A stretch of DNA of 64,000 nucleotides from Hymenobacter cyanobacteriorum (GCF_022631375.1 NZ_JALBGC010000003.1:496001-560000), one strand, 5' to 3'; positions 35,700 through 48,816 are shown, counted from the stretch's first letter. Program-made: numbers and translations. Notes: generated by a model not told the origin, from the sequence alone.

Positions 35700-36239
35700 T
35701 TACACCATAGACTCCAGCAGCGCCAGCCCGGCCGGCCACGGCCCGTAGCCGCTGGCCGTGTTGATGTGGCCGGCTTCGCCAATGTCGACCAGCTCGCTGC
35801 CCCAGGCCTCGGCAAACTGTCGGGCGCGGGCGGGTGTCACCCATTCATCGTTCTGGCTGAACACGACTTTGCTCGGAAACGGCAGCCGGGCCAGCGGCAT
35901 GGGGCCGAAGCCGGTGGTGGGAAAGGCGGCATAGTGCGCGGTTTCCACGTCGCTGGGCGCTACCAGCAGCGCGCCTTTGATGCGGTGGCCGTACTGCTCG
36001 GCCCAGTGCGCCACCGTGACGCAGCCCAAGCTGTGGGCTACCAGCACCACCTGGCTCAGGTCTTCGCCGTCGAGGGCGTCTTCGAGGCGGGCCACCCATT
36101 CGGCGCGGTCGGGCACGTCCCACTCGCGCTGCTCGATGCGCGTAAAATCCGGCTGCGTGCGCTCGAAATACGTTTGCCAATGGTCGGGCCCCGAGCTGCC
36201 GAGGCCGGGCACGATGAAGACGCGAGTGTTTTCCTGCAT
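35700..36239 (-). CDS. RBBP9/YdeN family serine hydrolase
   Basis: 179 residues from the ATG at 36239 (MQENTRVFIVPGLGSSGPDH). The family marks are GLGSSGPDHWQTYFE, the nucleophile elbow VLVAHSLGCVTVAHW, the acid in VVFSQNDEWV and the histidine in DIGEAGHINTASGYG, followed by WPAG. RBBP9-like proteins are small alpha/beta hydrolases with serine hydrolase activity of unclear physiological substrate. A TACTTTTG box sits 3 nt before the start codon, which would imply a leaderless message if it is the real promoter. The nnr gene is divergent, with only 31 nt between. Confidence 0.87.
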   Translation of the reverse strand: MQENTRVFIVPGLGSSGPDHWQTYFERTQPDFTRIEQREWDVPDRAEWVARLEDALDGEDLSQVVLVAHSLGCVTVAHWAEQYGHRIKGALLVAPSDVETAHYAAFPTTGFGPMPLARLPFPSKVVFSQNDEWVTPARARQFAEAWGSELVDIGEAGHINTASGYGPWPAGLALLESMV

Positions 36240-36242
36240 GCC

Positions 36243-36250
36243 CAAAAGTA
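36243..36250 (-). promoter_or_regulatory. Candidate -7 box directly before the RBBP9 start
   Basis: TACTTTTG on the minus strand matches TAnnTTTG and ends 3 nt before the ATG at 36239. A similar box (TAGATTTG, 43924-43931) ends 3 nt before another start codon. Confidence 0.35.
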
Positions 36251-36270
36251 ACCCGCCTGCCTGCTTTCCC

Positions 36271-37797
36271 ATGAAAATACTCACCGCCGCCCAAACCCGC
36301 CAGCTCGACCAGGCCACCCTGCGCGAGCAACACCTGCTTTCGCCCGAGCTGATGGAGCGCGCCGCCACGGCTTTTGTGAAGTGGTTCAGCAGTCGTTTCG
36401 CGCCGGCCGAGGCGGGCGAAATCCTGCTGCTCTGCGGCCCGGGCAACAACGGCGGCGACGGCCTCGCGGCGGCGCGCCTGCTGCAGCGCGCCGGCTACCG
36501 CCTACGCGTGGCCCTGCTGCCGACCGAGAAGCAGTCGGCCGACTGGCAGCACAACCGCCACATGCTGCCAAATTCGGTGCCCGTAGTCGAAATCGGCCCG
36601 GCGCGCCTACCGAAAATCGACCCCAGCCAGCTGGTAATTGATGCCCTGTTTGGCACCGGCCTGAGCCGGCCGCTCGCGGGCCTGGCAGCCAAAGTCGTGC
36701 AGCACCTCAACCAAGCGCAGGCCCGTGTGGTAGCCATCGACCTGCCCAGCGGCCTGTTCGCCGATGCGCCTCAGCCGGTCGATAGCGCCGTGGTGCGGGC
36801 GCAGCACACCGTGAGTTTCGGCCTGCCCAAGCTGGCGTTCCTGCTGCCGCAGAATGCTGAACTGGTGGGCGAATGGCAGGTAATGGACATTGGCCTGAGC
36901 GCCAATTTTATTGCCGAAGCAGTTACGCCTTGGCATTACACCGATGCTGCTACCGTGGCCGGCCAGCTGCCGCCGCGCCCCAAGTTCAGCCACAAGGGCA
37001 CGTTTGGGCACGCGCTGCTGCTGGCCGGCAGCCGGGGCAAGATGGGCGCGGCCGTGCTCTCGGCGGGGGCCTGCCTGCGCAGCGGCGTGGGGCTGCTCAC
37101 GGCCCACATCCCCGGCTGCGGCTACGACATCTTCCAAATCAGCCAGCCCGAAGCCATGTGCCTGACCGACAAGCAGGCCGATTTCATCAGCGAGTTGCCG
37201 GAGCTGAAACCTTATCAGGCCGTCGCCATCGGCCCGGGCCTGGGCCAGCAGCCGGCCAGCCTCGCCGTGCTGCGCCAGCTGCTGAAAGCGGCCGCCAAGC
37301 CGCTCGACAAAACCGGCCAGCCCCTGCCCCTCGTCATCGACGCCGACGCGCTGAACCTGCTCGGCAGCCACCGCGCCCTGTTGAAGCAGCTGCCCGAAAA
37401 CACCGTGCTCACCCCCCACCCCAAGGAGTTTGAGCGCCTCACCGAGCCCGCTCGCGACGACTACCACCGCCTGGAGCTGCTGCGCGACTTCGCCACCGAG
37501 CACCGCTGCCTGGTGGTGCTAAAAGGGGCCTACACCTGCCTGGCCACGCCTACCGGCGAGCTGCACTTCAACAGCACCGGCAACGCCGGCATGGCCACCG
37601 GCGGCAGCGGCGACGTGCTCACGGGCGTGCTGCTGGCCCTGCGCGCCCACGCCCAGCTGCCGGCCTTCGAGGCGGTGCGGCTGGGCGTGTACGCCCACGG
37701 CCGGGCCGGCGACCTGGCCGCCGCGCTCACCGGAATGGCCGGGCTGGTGGCGGGCGATATCGTGCGCCACCTCGGCCCGGCGCTGGCGGAGGTGTAG
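36271..37797 (+). CDS. nnr: Bifunctional NAD(P)HX repair enzyme (epimerase and dehydratase)
   Basis: A 508-residue protein. The N-terminal YjeF epimerase domain (about 1-215) has MKILTAAQTRQLDQATLREQ, LLCGPGNNGGDGLAAARLLQ and VVAIDLPSGLFAD. The C-terminal dehydratase domain has FSHKGTFGHALLLAGSRGKM, VAIGPGLGQ, VIDADALNLLG, TPHPKEFERL and the STGNAGMATGGSGDVLTGVL nucleotide-binding signature. It repairs hydrated NADH and NADPH by epimerising and dehydrating them. The ATG at 36271 is 31 nt from the divergent hydrolase. Its stop codon TAG (37795-37797) is formed by the GTAG foot of the repeat at 37794-37880. Confidence 0.95.
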   Translation: MKILTAAQTRQLDQATLREQHLLSPELMERAATAFVKWFSSRFAPAEAGEILLLCGPGNNGGDGLAAARLLQRAGYRLRVALLPTEKQSADWQHNRHMLPNSVPVVEIGPARLPKIDPSQLVIDALFGTGLSRPLAGLAAKVVQHLNQAQARVVAIDLPSGLFADAPQPVDSAVVRAQHTVSFGLPKLAFLLPQNAELVGEWQVMDIGLSANFIAEAVTPWHYTDAATVAGQLPPRPKFSHKGTFGHALLLAGSRGKMGAAVLSAGACLRSGVGLLTAHIPGCGYDIFQISQPEAMCLTDKQADFISELPELKPYQAVAIGPGLGQQPASLAVLRQLLKAAAKPLDKTGQPLPLVIDADALNLLGSHRALLKQLPENTVLTPHPKEFERLTEPARDDYHRLELLRDFATEHRCLVVLKGAYTCLATPTGELHFNSTGNAGMATGGSGDVLTGVLLALRAHAQLPAFEAVRLGVYAHGRAGDLAAALTGMAGLVAGDIVRHLGPALAEV

Positions 37798-37880
37798 GGG
37801 CGGGGCTTGCCCCCGCCCGGACGTTTGTTTGACCTCAACGACTCTGTTCAATGGCGGGCGGGGGCAAGCCCCGCCCCTAC
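37794..37880. repeat. REP-like inverted repeat, GTAG family C, forming both flanking stop codons
   Basis: Arms 37794-37819 and 37855-37880 are perfect reverse complements, GTAGGGGCGGGGCTTGCCCC then CGCCCG, with a 35-nt loop. Its left GTAG foot gives the TAG stop of nnr (37795-37797). Its right foot, on the minus strand, gives the TAG stop of the acetyltransferase (37879-37877). Related elements are at 13932-14018 and 46476-46562. Confidence 0.93.
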
Positions 37881-38509
37881 TCATTCAAAACTGCCAAAAA
37901 TGCGGCCACGTCGCCGGTTAGCAGCGGGGCGAACCGGGTGATTTTTTCGATGGGCCAGTCCCACCACGCCAGGGCCAGCAGGCGGGCCACGGTATCGGCA
38001 TCGAAGCGCATGCGGATGATGCGGGCAGGGTTGCCGCCCACAATGGCGTAGGGCGGCACGTCGCGCGTGACCACGGCGCAAGCCCCGACGATGGCTCCGT
38101 CGCCAATCGTCACGCCCGGCATGATGGTGGCCCGGTAGCCAATCCAGACATCATTGCCCACCACGGTATCGCCTTTGTTGGGGTAGGTTTTGCCGGCCAT
38201 CGCCCCGGCCCAGTCGCCGCCGAACACGGCAAACGGGTAGGCGCTCACGGCCTCGGCCAGGTGGTTAGCACCGTTCATGATGAACTCGACGCCCGAAGCC
38301 AACATGCAGAATTTGCCGATGCGTAGGTGGTCGCCGGTGAAATCGAACAGGTAGCGCACGCGCCGCTGGAAGTTGGCAACGTCCTCAAAATCGTCGTAAT
38401 ACGTGTAGTCGCCCACGGTAATCTGCGGGTGGTTGACCACGTTTTTCAGGAAGCACAGCCGCTCGTAGCCGGCCAGTGGAAACACGGTAGAGGGGTCGAC
38501 GACGGCCAT
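37877..38509 (-). CDS. CatB/Vat-type O-acetyltransferase (xenobiotic acetyltransferase)
   Basis: 210 residues from the ATG at 38509. It belongs to the left-handed beta-helix hexapeptide family: [40 protein letters not shown] (the following His is the catalytic residue, in [16 protein letters not shown]), [31 protein letters not shown] and [30 protein letters not shown]. This order matches Vat streptogramin A and CatB chloramphenicol acetyltransferases; substrate specificity cannot be assigned from sequence. It acts with acetyl-CoA in the cytoplasm. Its stop codon comes from the adjoining repeat. Confidence 0.9.
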   Translation of the reverse strand: MAVVDPSTVFPLAGYERLCFLKNVVNHPQITVGDYTYYDDFEDVANFQRRVRYLFDFTGDHLRIGKFCMLASGVEFIMNGANHLAEAVSAYPFAVFGGDWAGAMAGKTYPNKGDTVVGNDVWIGYRATIMPGVTIGDGAIVGACAVVTRDVPPYAIVGGNPARIIRMRFDADTVARLLALAWWDWPIEKITRFAPLLTGDVAAFLAVLNE

Positions 38510-38570
38510 AGAGAAAAGGAAAAGGCAGGAATGACGCGGGCCGAAAATAGCTTTCGGCGGCTTCTCGGCC

Positions 38571-39455
38571 TTACCGCCCAATCAAATACAGCACGGCCGG
38601 CACCAGCAGCACGCCATCGGCCAGCAGGGCGAAAAAGTAGTCGGAGCGCCGCTCCTCGGCCAGCAGGATAACGGCGGCTGCGGCCAGCGCCGTGAGGCCC
38701 AGGCCCAGCGGTGGCACGCCGCGCTCGTAGCCCAGCGTCATGGCGGCGGCCAGGAAGGCCAGCGCGGCGGCTTTGGCTCCGCCCACGCCCAGCACCAGCG
38801 GGAAGGTGCGCGTGCCCGCCGCCCGGTCGCGGCTCAGGTCCCGAATGTCGAACACGATGGTGAGGGCCAGCACCAGCATGAAGCGCTGCGCCAGCAGGCC
38901 CAGCGCCTCGGCCAGCGGGCGGTGCAGGGCCAGGGCAGGCAGGCCCACGGTAATGGCCGACCACACGCCCGCAATCAGAAAGCCCTTCAGCAGCGGCACT
39001 TCGCGCACGGCCCGGCGCTGCCCCTGCCAGCGCACCAGCGGCCACGAGTACAGCAGCGCCAGCCCCGTGAGCGGCAGCAGCGCCGGCAGGAAATGCCACC
39101 AGCCATCGGCCAGAAAAAAGTAGCCCGCCGCCAGCGCCGCCACGCCGGCCAGCGCCGCCAGCGCCCGGCGGTGCCGCTGCTGCCAGGCCTTGCGCCCCGA
39201 GCCGGCCGCCGGCTGCCGGTGCTTGAAGGGCAGCACGGCATCGAGATTATACACTAAAAGCGTGGCGGCAAACACCAGCGCCACCACGCGGCCATTCACG
39301 CCGCCATCGGCCGGGGGCCAACGCCGGAACGAGGCCGCCGTTTGCACCGCCGCCGCGCCGGCCAGCCACGCACTGCTGAACAGCACGGCATCGAGCAGCC
39401 GCTGCCCGAAGCGGCGGCCACCTTCAGGAGCGGCGAAAGAGGCGGGAGAATCCAC
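38571..39455 (-). CDS. UbiA-like prenyltransferase family membrane protein
   Basis: A 294-residue protein with about eight hydrophobic segments. The second aspartate motif is present: [20 protein letters not shown] (D-x2-D-x3-D). The first motif, normally NDxxDxxxD, is reduced to [14 protein letters not shown] in the expected place between the first segments. UbiA enzymes transfer prenyl groups to aromatic acceptors or similar. The altered first motif is common in Bacteroidota UbiA-like proteins and the activity here is uncertain. It lies upstream of the acetyltransferase on the same strand, 61 nt apart. Confidence 0.75.
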   Translation of the reverse strand: MDSPASFAAPEGGRRFGQRLLDAVLFSSAWLAGAAAVQTAASFRRWPPADGGVNGRVVALVFAATLLVYNLDAVLPFKHRQPAAGSGRKAWQQRHRRALAALAGVAALAAGYFFLADGWWHFLPALLPLTGLALLYSWPLVRWQGQRRAVREVPLLKGFLIAGVWSAITVGLPALALHRPLAEALGLLAQRFMLVLALTIVFDIRDLSRDRAAGTRTFPLVLGVGGAKAAALAFLAAAMTLGYERGVPPLGLGLTALAAAAVILLAEERRSDYFFALLADGVLLVPAVLYLIGR

Positions 39456-39497
39456 GAAGCGAAGGTAGAAGCGGATGGCCGTTGGGTGGGCTTAAAA

Positions 39498-39576
39498 CGA
39501 GTACCCCGAAATTTCACTTCGGGCCGTTGGAACGTCAACCGTTCGCGTGGGCCGAAATAAAATTCCGGGGTACTCG
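39498..39576. repeat. Imperfect inverted repeat element (GAGTACCCCG type)
   Basis: Left part 39498-39524 (CGAGTACCCCGAAATTTCAC) and right part 39549-39576 (AAATTCCGGGGTACTCG) are imperfect reverse complements around CGTTGGAACGTCAACCG. It fills the gap between ppa and the UbiA-like gene. No second copy is in the window. Confidence 0.75.
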
Positions 39577-39593
39577 GGTACTCGGGCCGGTAG

Positions 39594-40148
39594 CTATTTC
39601 GCCGCGCGGTCGCCGAAGGTTTCTTCGTACAGTTTGATGCTGTCGTTGATGATGCGGTAGGCGTCTTCCTTGCCCATGAAGCGCTCCACGGTCACGTGCT
39701 TGTTGTGCTCCAGGGCCTTGTAGTCCTCGAAAAAGCGCTGCATTTCGAGCAGCGTGTGCGGGGGCAGGTCCGAGATGTCGTTGTAGTGGTTCACCGAAAT
39801 GTCGTGGGCGGCCACGGCGATGATTTTATCGTCCTCCTCGTCCTGGTCCACCATCTGCATCACGCCGATGACTTTGGCTTCCACGAGACACATGGGCACA
39901 ATATCGACCGAGCAGAGCACCAGAATATCGAGCGGGTCCTTGTCGTCGCAATACGTTTGCGGAATGAAGCCGTAGGCGGCCGGGTAGTGCACGGCCGAGA
40001 ACAGCACGCGGTCGAGCTTCAGCAGGCCGCTCTCTTTGTCGAGCTCGTACTTGCCTTTGCTGCCTTTCGGAATTTCGATGATAGACTGAACGACGGTGGG
40101 GGTTTCGTCGCCGCGCGACACGTCGTGCCAGGGGTTAAAATGGGTCAT
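39594..40148 (-). CDS. ppa: Inorganic pyrophosphatase (family I)
   Basis: 184 residues from the ATG at 40148. Signature residues are visible: [20 protein letters not shown], the [20 protein letters not shown] active-site motif (DxxDPxD) and [20 protein letters not shown]. It hydrolyses pyrophosphate in the cytoplasm with Mg2+. A TAATTTTG box lies at 40196-40189 on the minus strand, 41 nt before the start. Confidence 0.95.
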   Translation of the reverse strand: MTHFNPWHDVSRGDETPTVVQSIIEIPKGSKGKYELDKESGLLKLDRVLFSAVHYPAAYGFIPQTYCDDKDPLDILVLCSVDIVPMCLVEAKVIGVMQMVDQDEEDDKIIAVAAHDISVNHYNDISDLPPHTLLEMQRFFEDYKALEHNKHVTVERFMGKEDAYRIINDSIKLYEETFGDRAAK

Positions 40149-40188
40149 AAGCGGGGTAAACAACCGGCTACTTGACGGTTGGGTTGGT

Positions 40189-40196
40189 CAAAATTA
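40189..40196 (-). promoter_or_regulatory. ppa: Candidate -7 box of ppa
   Basis: TAATTTTG on the minus strand matches TAnnTTTG; no TTTG is found at 17-23 nt upstream. The interval 40149-40293 to the next gene holds nothing else I can name. Confidence 0.4.
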
Positions 40197-40293
40197 CAAG
40201 CAGATGCCTGGAGTTTGGTTATAAAAAGTACGAACGTCGTGCAAAGCGCCCGCCGTGCCGCACGTAGCGAAGCCCGACCGGCGGCGTTTTGTT

Positions 40294-42000
40294 TTACCGG
40301 CCCAGCACCTCGCGCAGCGGCACGCCCGAGCAGCCGCTGGGCTCCTGAATGTGCAGAAACTGCGCAATGGTGGGCGCAATGTCGGTGATGCGCGCGGCGG
40401 CCGACGAGGCGCCGTGCTTCACGCCCCATCCCCAGAACAGCAGCGGCACGTGCGTGTCGTAGGCCCCGGCCGAACCGTGGGTGGTGCCCTTCACCACGGG
40501 GTAGGCGTAGGCTTCGAGCCAGCCGGGGGCCAGCACCGTGAGCACATCGCCCGAGCGCGGCGCGAAAAAGCCGTTTTCCTGGTACATGCCCAGGCCCTCG
40601 CTCCAGTGGGCGCGCTGCAGGTCGAGGGCGGTGAGGGCCTGCGTGACGCCGGGCAGCGTGAGCAGGGCGGCGGCCACGGCCGCCTGGGCCTGGCCGAGGT
40701 CAATATTTTTCGTTTTGAGCAGCGGGCGGTTCAGGTACACCTGCTGGTTTTCGTAGCTCAGCACCCACTGGCCGGGGCCATACTGCCGGGTGAGGGCGCG
40801 CTGCACCGAGTCGCGCATGATGCCGGGGCCCACGCCGCCGCCGGGCAGCCGGTGGGCCTGGTTGAAGCCCACGGCGTGGGCGGCGGCGTGGTCGGCGGTG
40901 AGGAACACCAGCGTCTGGCCGCGGCCCACCTGCTGGTCGAGGGCCGCGAAGAGGCGGGCCAGCTCGCGGTCAAGGCGCAGGTAGGTGTCTTCGGCCTCGA
41001 TGGAATTGGGCCCGAACTGGTGGCCCACGTAGTCGGTGCAGCTGTAGCTGATGGCCAGAAAGTCGGTGATGCTGCGCTGGCCCAACTGCTCCTGCCGCAG
41101 GATTTCGAGGGCGAAATCGGTGGTGAGCGAGTTGCCGAACGGCGTGCTGCGGATGAGGTCGAGGTTCTGGGTGGGGGCCTGCGGGTTCTTGGCATCGCCC
41201 GAGTTCTTGAGGGCAGGCTGCACCGAGGCGGGCGCGCCGGCCGAGAGCGTGGGCAAATCGTGCGGAAACACCGGCTTGCTTTCGCCCTTGAACGCGGCCT
41301 CCCAGGGCACGTCGTCGGCCGAACTTTCGGTGTACTCGGCAATGGGCAGCAGCGTGTTCCAGGGCTGGGCCAGGTAGCCGGCGGCGTGGCCGGCGGCATT
41401 AAACTTGGCCACCCACTCGGGCAGGGCCGCCTGGTAGAAGGTGCTGCTGATGAATGCGCCGTTGGTGCCGTCGTACCAATACGCGGCGGTGGCCGCGTGG
41501 CCGGCCGGCAGAATGCTGCCCCGGTCCTTCATGCTGATGCCAATGGTTTTGGCCTGGAAATTTGTGGCCAGCCGCAGCTCGTCGGTGATGGTGGTGCTGA
41601 GCAGGTGGCGCGGCGACATCTGGCCGGCCGCCGCGGTGCCGCCCACGGCCTGCACGGTTTTGTCCTCCGTCACGTAGGTGCCCTTGCCGGTTTCGCGCTC
41701 AAACCAGTTGTTGCCGATGATGCCGTGCACGGCCGGCGTGGTGCCCGTGTACACGCTGGCGTGGCCGGGGCCGGTGTAGGTGGGCACGTAGTTGTAGTGG
41801 CAGCTTTCGTAGCTGAAGCCCTCGCCCAGCAGGCGCCGAAAGCCGCCGGCCGGGTACTTGGCCCAGTAGCGGTAAATGTAGTCGTAGCGCATCTGGTCGA
41901 CCACGATGCCCACCACCAGCTTGGGGCGCGGCACCGGCTTTTCGGGCTTGGCCGCCAGCGTGGGCAGGGCCAGTAAAGCCAGGGCAAGTAGTTTTTTCAT
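40294..42000 (-). CDS. pafA: PafA-type alkaline phosphatase
   Basis: A 568-residue protein with a signal peptide (MKKLLALALLALPTLAA). The alkaline phosphatase superfamily metal site starts with LVVGIVVDQMRYDYIYRYW. The nucleophile threonine is in NYVPTYTGPGHASVYTGTTP. The other ligands are in LAISYSCTDYVGHQFGPNS and VFLTADHAAAHAV, and a late His in GSAGAYDTHVPLLFWG. PafA enzymes are calcium- or zinc-dependent, phosphate-insensitive phosphomonoesterases of the periplasm, widespread in Bacteroidota. A TATCTTTG box lies at 42034-42027. Confidence 0.92.
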   Translation of the reverse strand: MKKLLALALLALPTLAAKPEKPVPRPKLVVGIVVDQMRYDYIYRYWAKYPAGGFRRLLGEGFSYESCHYNYVPTYTGPGHASVYTGTTPAVHGIIGNNWFERETGKGTYVTEDKTVQAVGGTAAAGQMSPRHLLSTTITDELRLATNFQAKTIGISMKDRGSILPAGHAATAAYWYDGTNGAFISSTFYQAALPEWVAKFNAAGHAAGYLAQPWNTLLPIAEYTESSADDVPWEAAFKGESKPVFPHDLPTLSAGAPASVQPALKNSGDAKNPQAPTQNLDLIRSTPFGNSLTTDFALEILRQEQLGQRSITDFLAISYSCTDYVGHQFGPNSIEAEDTYLRLDRELARLFAALDQQVGRGQTLVFLTADHAAAHAVGFNQAHRLPGGGVGPGIMRDSVQRALTRQYGPGQWVLSYENQQVYLNRPLLKTKNIDLGQAQAAVAAALLTLPGVTQALTALDLQRAHWSEGLGMYQENGFFAPRSGDVLTVLAPGWLEAYAYPVVKGTTHGSAGAYDTHVPLLFWGWGVKHGASSAAARITDIAPTIAQFLHIQEPSGCSGVPLREVLGR

Positions 42001-42026
42001 AAGTCAGCAAAAGAGCAAAAGCCCGG

Positions 42027-42034
42027 CAAAGATA
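42027..42034 (-). promoter_or_regulatory. pafA: Candidate -7 box of pafA
   Basis: TATCTTTG on the minus strand matches TAnnTTTG exactly and lies 27 nt before the pafA ATG. No good TTTG was found at the normal spacing. Confidence 0.4.
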
Positions 42035-42069
42035 CCGCCGCTCTTCCGCCGGCCTGCGTAGGCAAGGTT

Positions 42070-42762
42070 ATGAAACCAACCCTCATCTTCGACATGGACG
42101 GCGTCCTCGTCGACAACACGCCCGTGCAGGCCCGCGCCTTCCAGCTCCTGTTCCGCGACCTTGGCCTGACCACCAACGCCCGCCAGCTGCTCCGGCGCCT
42201 CAACGGCATGCCCGCCGGCGACATCATCCAAAGCGTTTTCCGCCATTCCATCCCCCAAAAGCAGCTCGATATTTATGCCGAGCAGCGCGAGTTTCTCTAC
42301 CGCACGCTGTACTGGAGCAAGCGCCGCGCGCTGCCGGGCCTCGTGGCTTTTCTGAAATCGGCCCGCGCCGAGGGCTTCAACATCGGCCTCGGCACCGGCT
42401 CGGGCGGCCCCACGCTCAGCTATATCCTCGACCATCTCGACCTGCGCCAATACTTCGACGTCATCATCGGCAAAGACGACGTGCCCAATGGCAAGCCCCA
42501 CCCCGATACCTACTCCCTCACAGCCGCCAAACTGGGCGCCAAGCCCGAAAGCTGCATCGTATTCGAAGATGCGCTGCTGGGCGAGCAGGCGGCCTACCGT
42601 GCCGGCATGCGCTGCGTGGCCGTGGCCACCACCCTGCCGGGCAAGGCATTTCAGGCCCCGCTCGCCGTCATTAAGGATTTCACCGAGCTCACCCCGGCCC
42701 GCCTGCTGGAGCTGCTGGCGCAACAGCCCGAAGCGCCCCGGCCGCAGAAGCGGCGCGTTTAG
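42070..42762 (+). CDS. HAD superfamily (beta-phosphoglucomutase-like) phosphatase
   Basis: A 230-residue protein. Motif I is TLIFDMDGVLVDNTPV (nucleophile and acid Asp). Motif II is IGLGTGSGG, motif III is the Lys in GKPHPDTYSLTAAKLGA, and motif IV is CIVFEDALLGEQAAYRAGM. The helical cap lies between motifs I and II. It is typical of class IA HAD phosphatases or phosphoglucomutases acting on small sugar phosphates. Its TAG stop overlaps the TAA stop of the convergent gene at 42759 by 3 nt. Confidence 0.9.
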   Translation: MKPTLIFDMDGVLVDNTPVQARAFQLLFRDLGLTTNARQLLRRLNGMPAGDIIQSVFRHSIPQKQLDIYAEQREFLYRTLYWSKRRALPGLVAFLKSARAEGFNIGLGTGSGGPTLSYILDHLDLRQYFDVIIGKDDVPNGKPHPDTYSLTAAKLGAKPESCIVFEDALLGEQAAYRAGMRCVAVATTLPGKAFQAPLAVIKDFTELTPARLLELLAQQPEAPRPQKRRV

Positions 42763-43202
42763 CGGCTAGCCTCTGCCATTGCTTGACGGGCTCCCTCGGC
42801 AGCGGCGGCCATTGTGGGGTAGAGCACAGTGGGTAGCACGTCGGCCAGGCCGGTGGCGGCGCTCTCGCGCTGGTAGCGCTGGGTGGCCAACTGGCCAAAA
42901 ACCGTTTCGGCGGGCACTACGCTCACTTCGCGCAAGCCGGCGGCCACGGCCCGGGGGTTAAAGTCGTTGACCAGCCACTCCTGCACTTCGGTGGGAATGG
43001 CCCCCATGCGGCGCACGTCGGCCACCAGGCCCCAGGGGCGGGCGGGCGTGGCGTGGTCTTCGAGGTAGCGCAGGGCCGTGTTCTGCAAGGCCAGAAACTC
43101 GGTACGGTTGGCAAAGCCAAACCACTGAATGATAACGCACGGCACGGCTTCGTCGAGCAATACGCGGCCGTAGGGTTCGGAGAAAATTTCGGTATCGGGC
43201 AT
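42759..43202 (-). CDS. Small conserved protein of STAS-like type
   Basis: A 147-residue protein. Its pattern (FANRTEFLALQNTALRYL, PWGLVADVRRMGAIPTEVQE, WLVNDFNPRAVAAGLREVSV) is shared with the next gene: a beta strand with W-G/N-L-x-A-D-V-R followed by a helix. This resembles small STAS/SpoIIAA-like proteins found in Cytophagales. I know of no assigned function. It lies 46 nt downstream of its relative at 43249, so the pair is probably co-transcribed. Confidence 0.6.
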   Translation of the reverse strand: MPDTEIFSEPYGRVLLDEAVPCVIIQWFGFANRTEFLALQNTALRYLEDHATPARPWGLVADVRRMGAIPTEVQEWLVNDFNPRAVAAGLREVSVVPAETVFGQLATQRYQRESAATGLADVLPTVLYPTMAAAAEGARQAMAEASR

Positions 43203-43248
43203 CAGGCAAACGGATAGGCCGGCGCGGGCCGGGAGCGTGCTTATTTAT

Positions 43249-43665
43249 TTATACAGCCAGGGTGGCCAGGTAGGTATGGGCGGCCAGCTCGTCGGCAAAA
43301 TACGCATAGTGCGTGAATGCCGGGGCCTGCAAACGCAGTTGCCCAACGGCCGGCCCCACCCCGGTGCTGGCCGGCAGCAGCAGCGCCTTGAAGATGCGTG
43401 GCGGCTGCGGCACCACCCGCGCAAACCAGTAGCGCTGCAGCCAGTCAAGGGCCTCGTCGCTGAAAACGGGCAGTTGGCGCACGTCGGCCAGCAGTCCGTT
43501 CCACCGGCGGGCCAGCAGTAGCGCCCCGGTTTCGGTAACCAACTCAGCCAACGACTCCACGGGCCAGGGGCCGGGCGCAAAACGCAGCACCGCGTAGCCG
43601 GCCGGGTGGGCGGCCAGGCAGCCGGCGGCGTTGGCAAACACAAGGGTTGGGTCAGGAATTGTCAT
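43249..43665 (-). CDS. Small conserved protein, paralogue of the 42759 gene
   Basis: A 138-residue protein with the same central block as its neighbour: LLARRWNGLLADVRQLPVFS, DEALDWLQRYWFARVV. The N-terminal PDPTLVFANAAGCLAAHPAG resembles the strand before that block. No known catalytic motif is visible. It may be a STAS-type or related small regulatory protein; function unknown. The 269-nt gap to 43935 holds only the divergent start regions. Confidence 0.6.
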   Translation of the reverse strand: MTIPDPTLVFANAAGCLAAHPAGYAVLRFAPGPWPVESLAELVTETGALLLARRWNGLLADVRQLPVFSDEALDWLQRYWFARVVPQPPRIFKALLLPASTGVGPAVGQLRLQAPAFTHYAYFADELAAHTYLATLAV

Positions 43666-43923
43666 ACGCCCAGACAGTTAATTGCCGAACCTACGACCTG
43701 CTGCCTTTACAGGCTTGCGCTGCCCGCCCAGCGCCGGCTCCTGCCCGACCAACGCTCCGCCATTCCCCGCGGATGGGCATTCGTTTCACCTCCGCCACAA
43801 TGCCCCCGTTAGCGCAGTAGCACCGCCATCTATTTGCCCAGCAGGCCGCGGGTTGGTTTATTCCCCGGCTTCCCGGCCGCCTGAGAAGCCGCCGCTGCAC
43901 AGCAATTCCGGTCCTCACTGGAG

Positions 43924-43931
43924 TAGATTTG
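43924..43931 (+). promoter_or_regulatory. Candidate -7 box directly before the S9 start
   Basis: TAGATTTG matches TAnnTTTG and ends 3 nt before the ATG at 43935. If used, transcription would begin at or next to the start codon. No TTTG is present at the expected -33 distance. Confidence 0.3.
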
Positions 43932-43934
43932 TCC

Positions 43935-46406
<2,472 letters not shown>

Positions 46407-46427
46407 GGCTCGGGTATGGGGTAGGCA

Positions 46428-46460
46428 AAAGGGCTAGCCGCGTTGGCTAGCCCTTTTTAT
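46428..46460 (+). terminator. Hairpin terminator of the S9 peptidase gene
   Basis: AAGGGCTAGCC pairs with GGCTAGCCCTT around GCGTT, followed by TTTATT, 22 nt past the stop at 46406. Confidence 0.85.
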
Positions 46461-46475
46461 TAGGTGGCATTGCAT

Positions 46476-46562
46476 GTAGGGGCGGGGCCTGCCCCCGCCC
46501 GGCGTTGAATGGCCACGATGCAACGGTGCGAACGGGCGGGCGGGGGCAGGCCCCGCCCCTAC
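46476..46562. repeat. REP-like inverted repeat, GTAG family C
   Basis: Arms 46476-46501 and 46537-46562 are perfect reverse complements (GTAGGGGCGGGGCCTGCCCC then CGCCCG), almost identical to the element at 37794-37880. It lies between two convergent S9 peptidase genes. Confidence 0.92.
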
Positions 46563-46584
46563 CTCGGCCGGTGTTAATCCCAAT

Positions 46585-48816
<2,232 letters not shown>

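Noticed and set aside
40255..41976. A 573-residue plus-strand frame opposite pafA
   Set aside because: No domain or motif; the minus strand carries the intact PafA active-site motifs, so this is a composition artefact.
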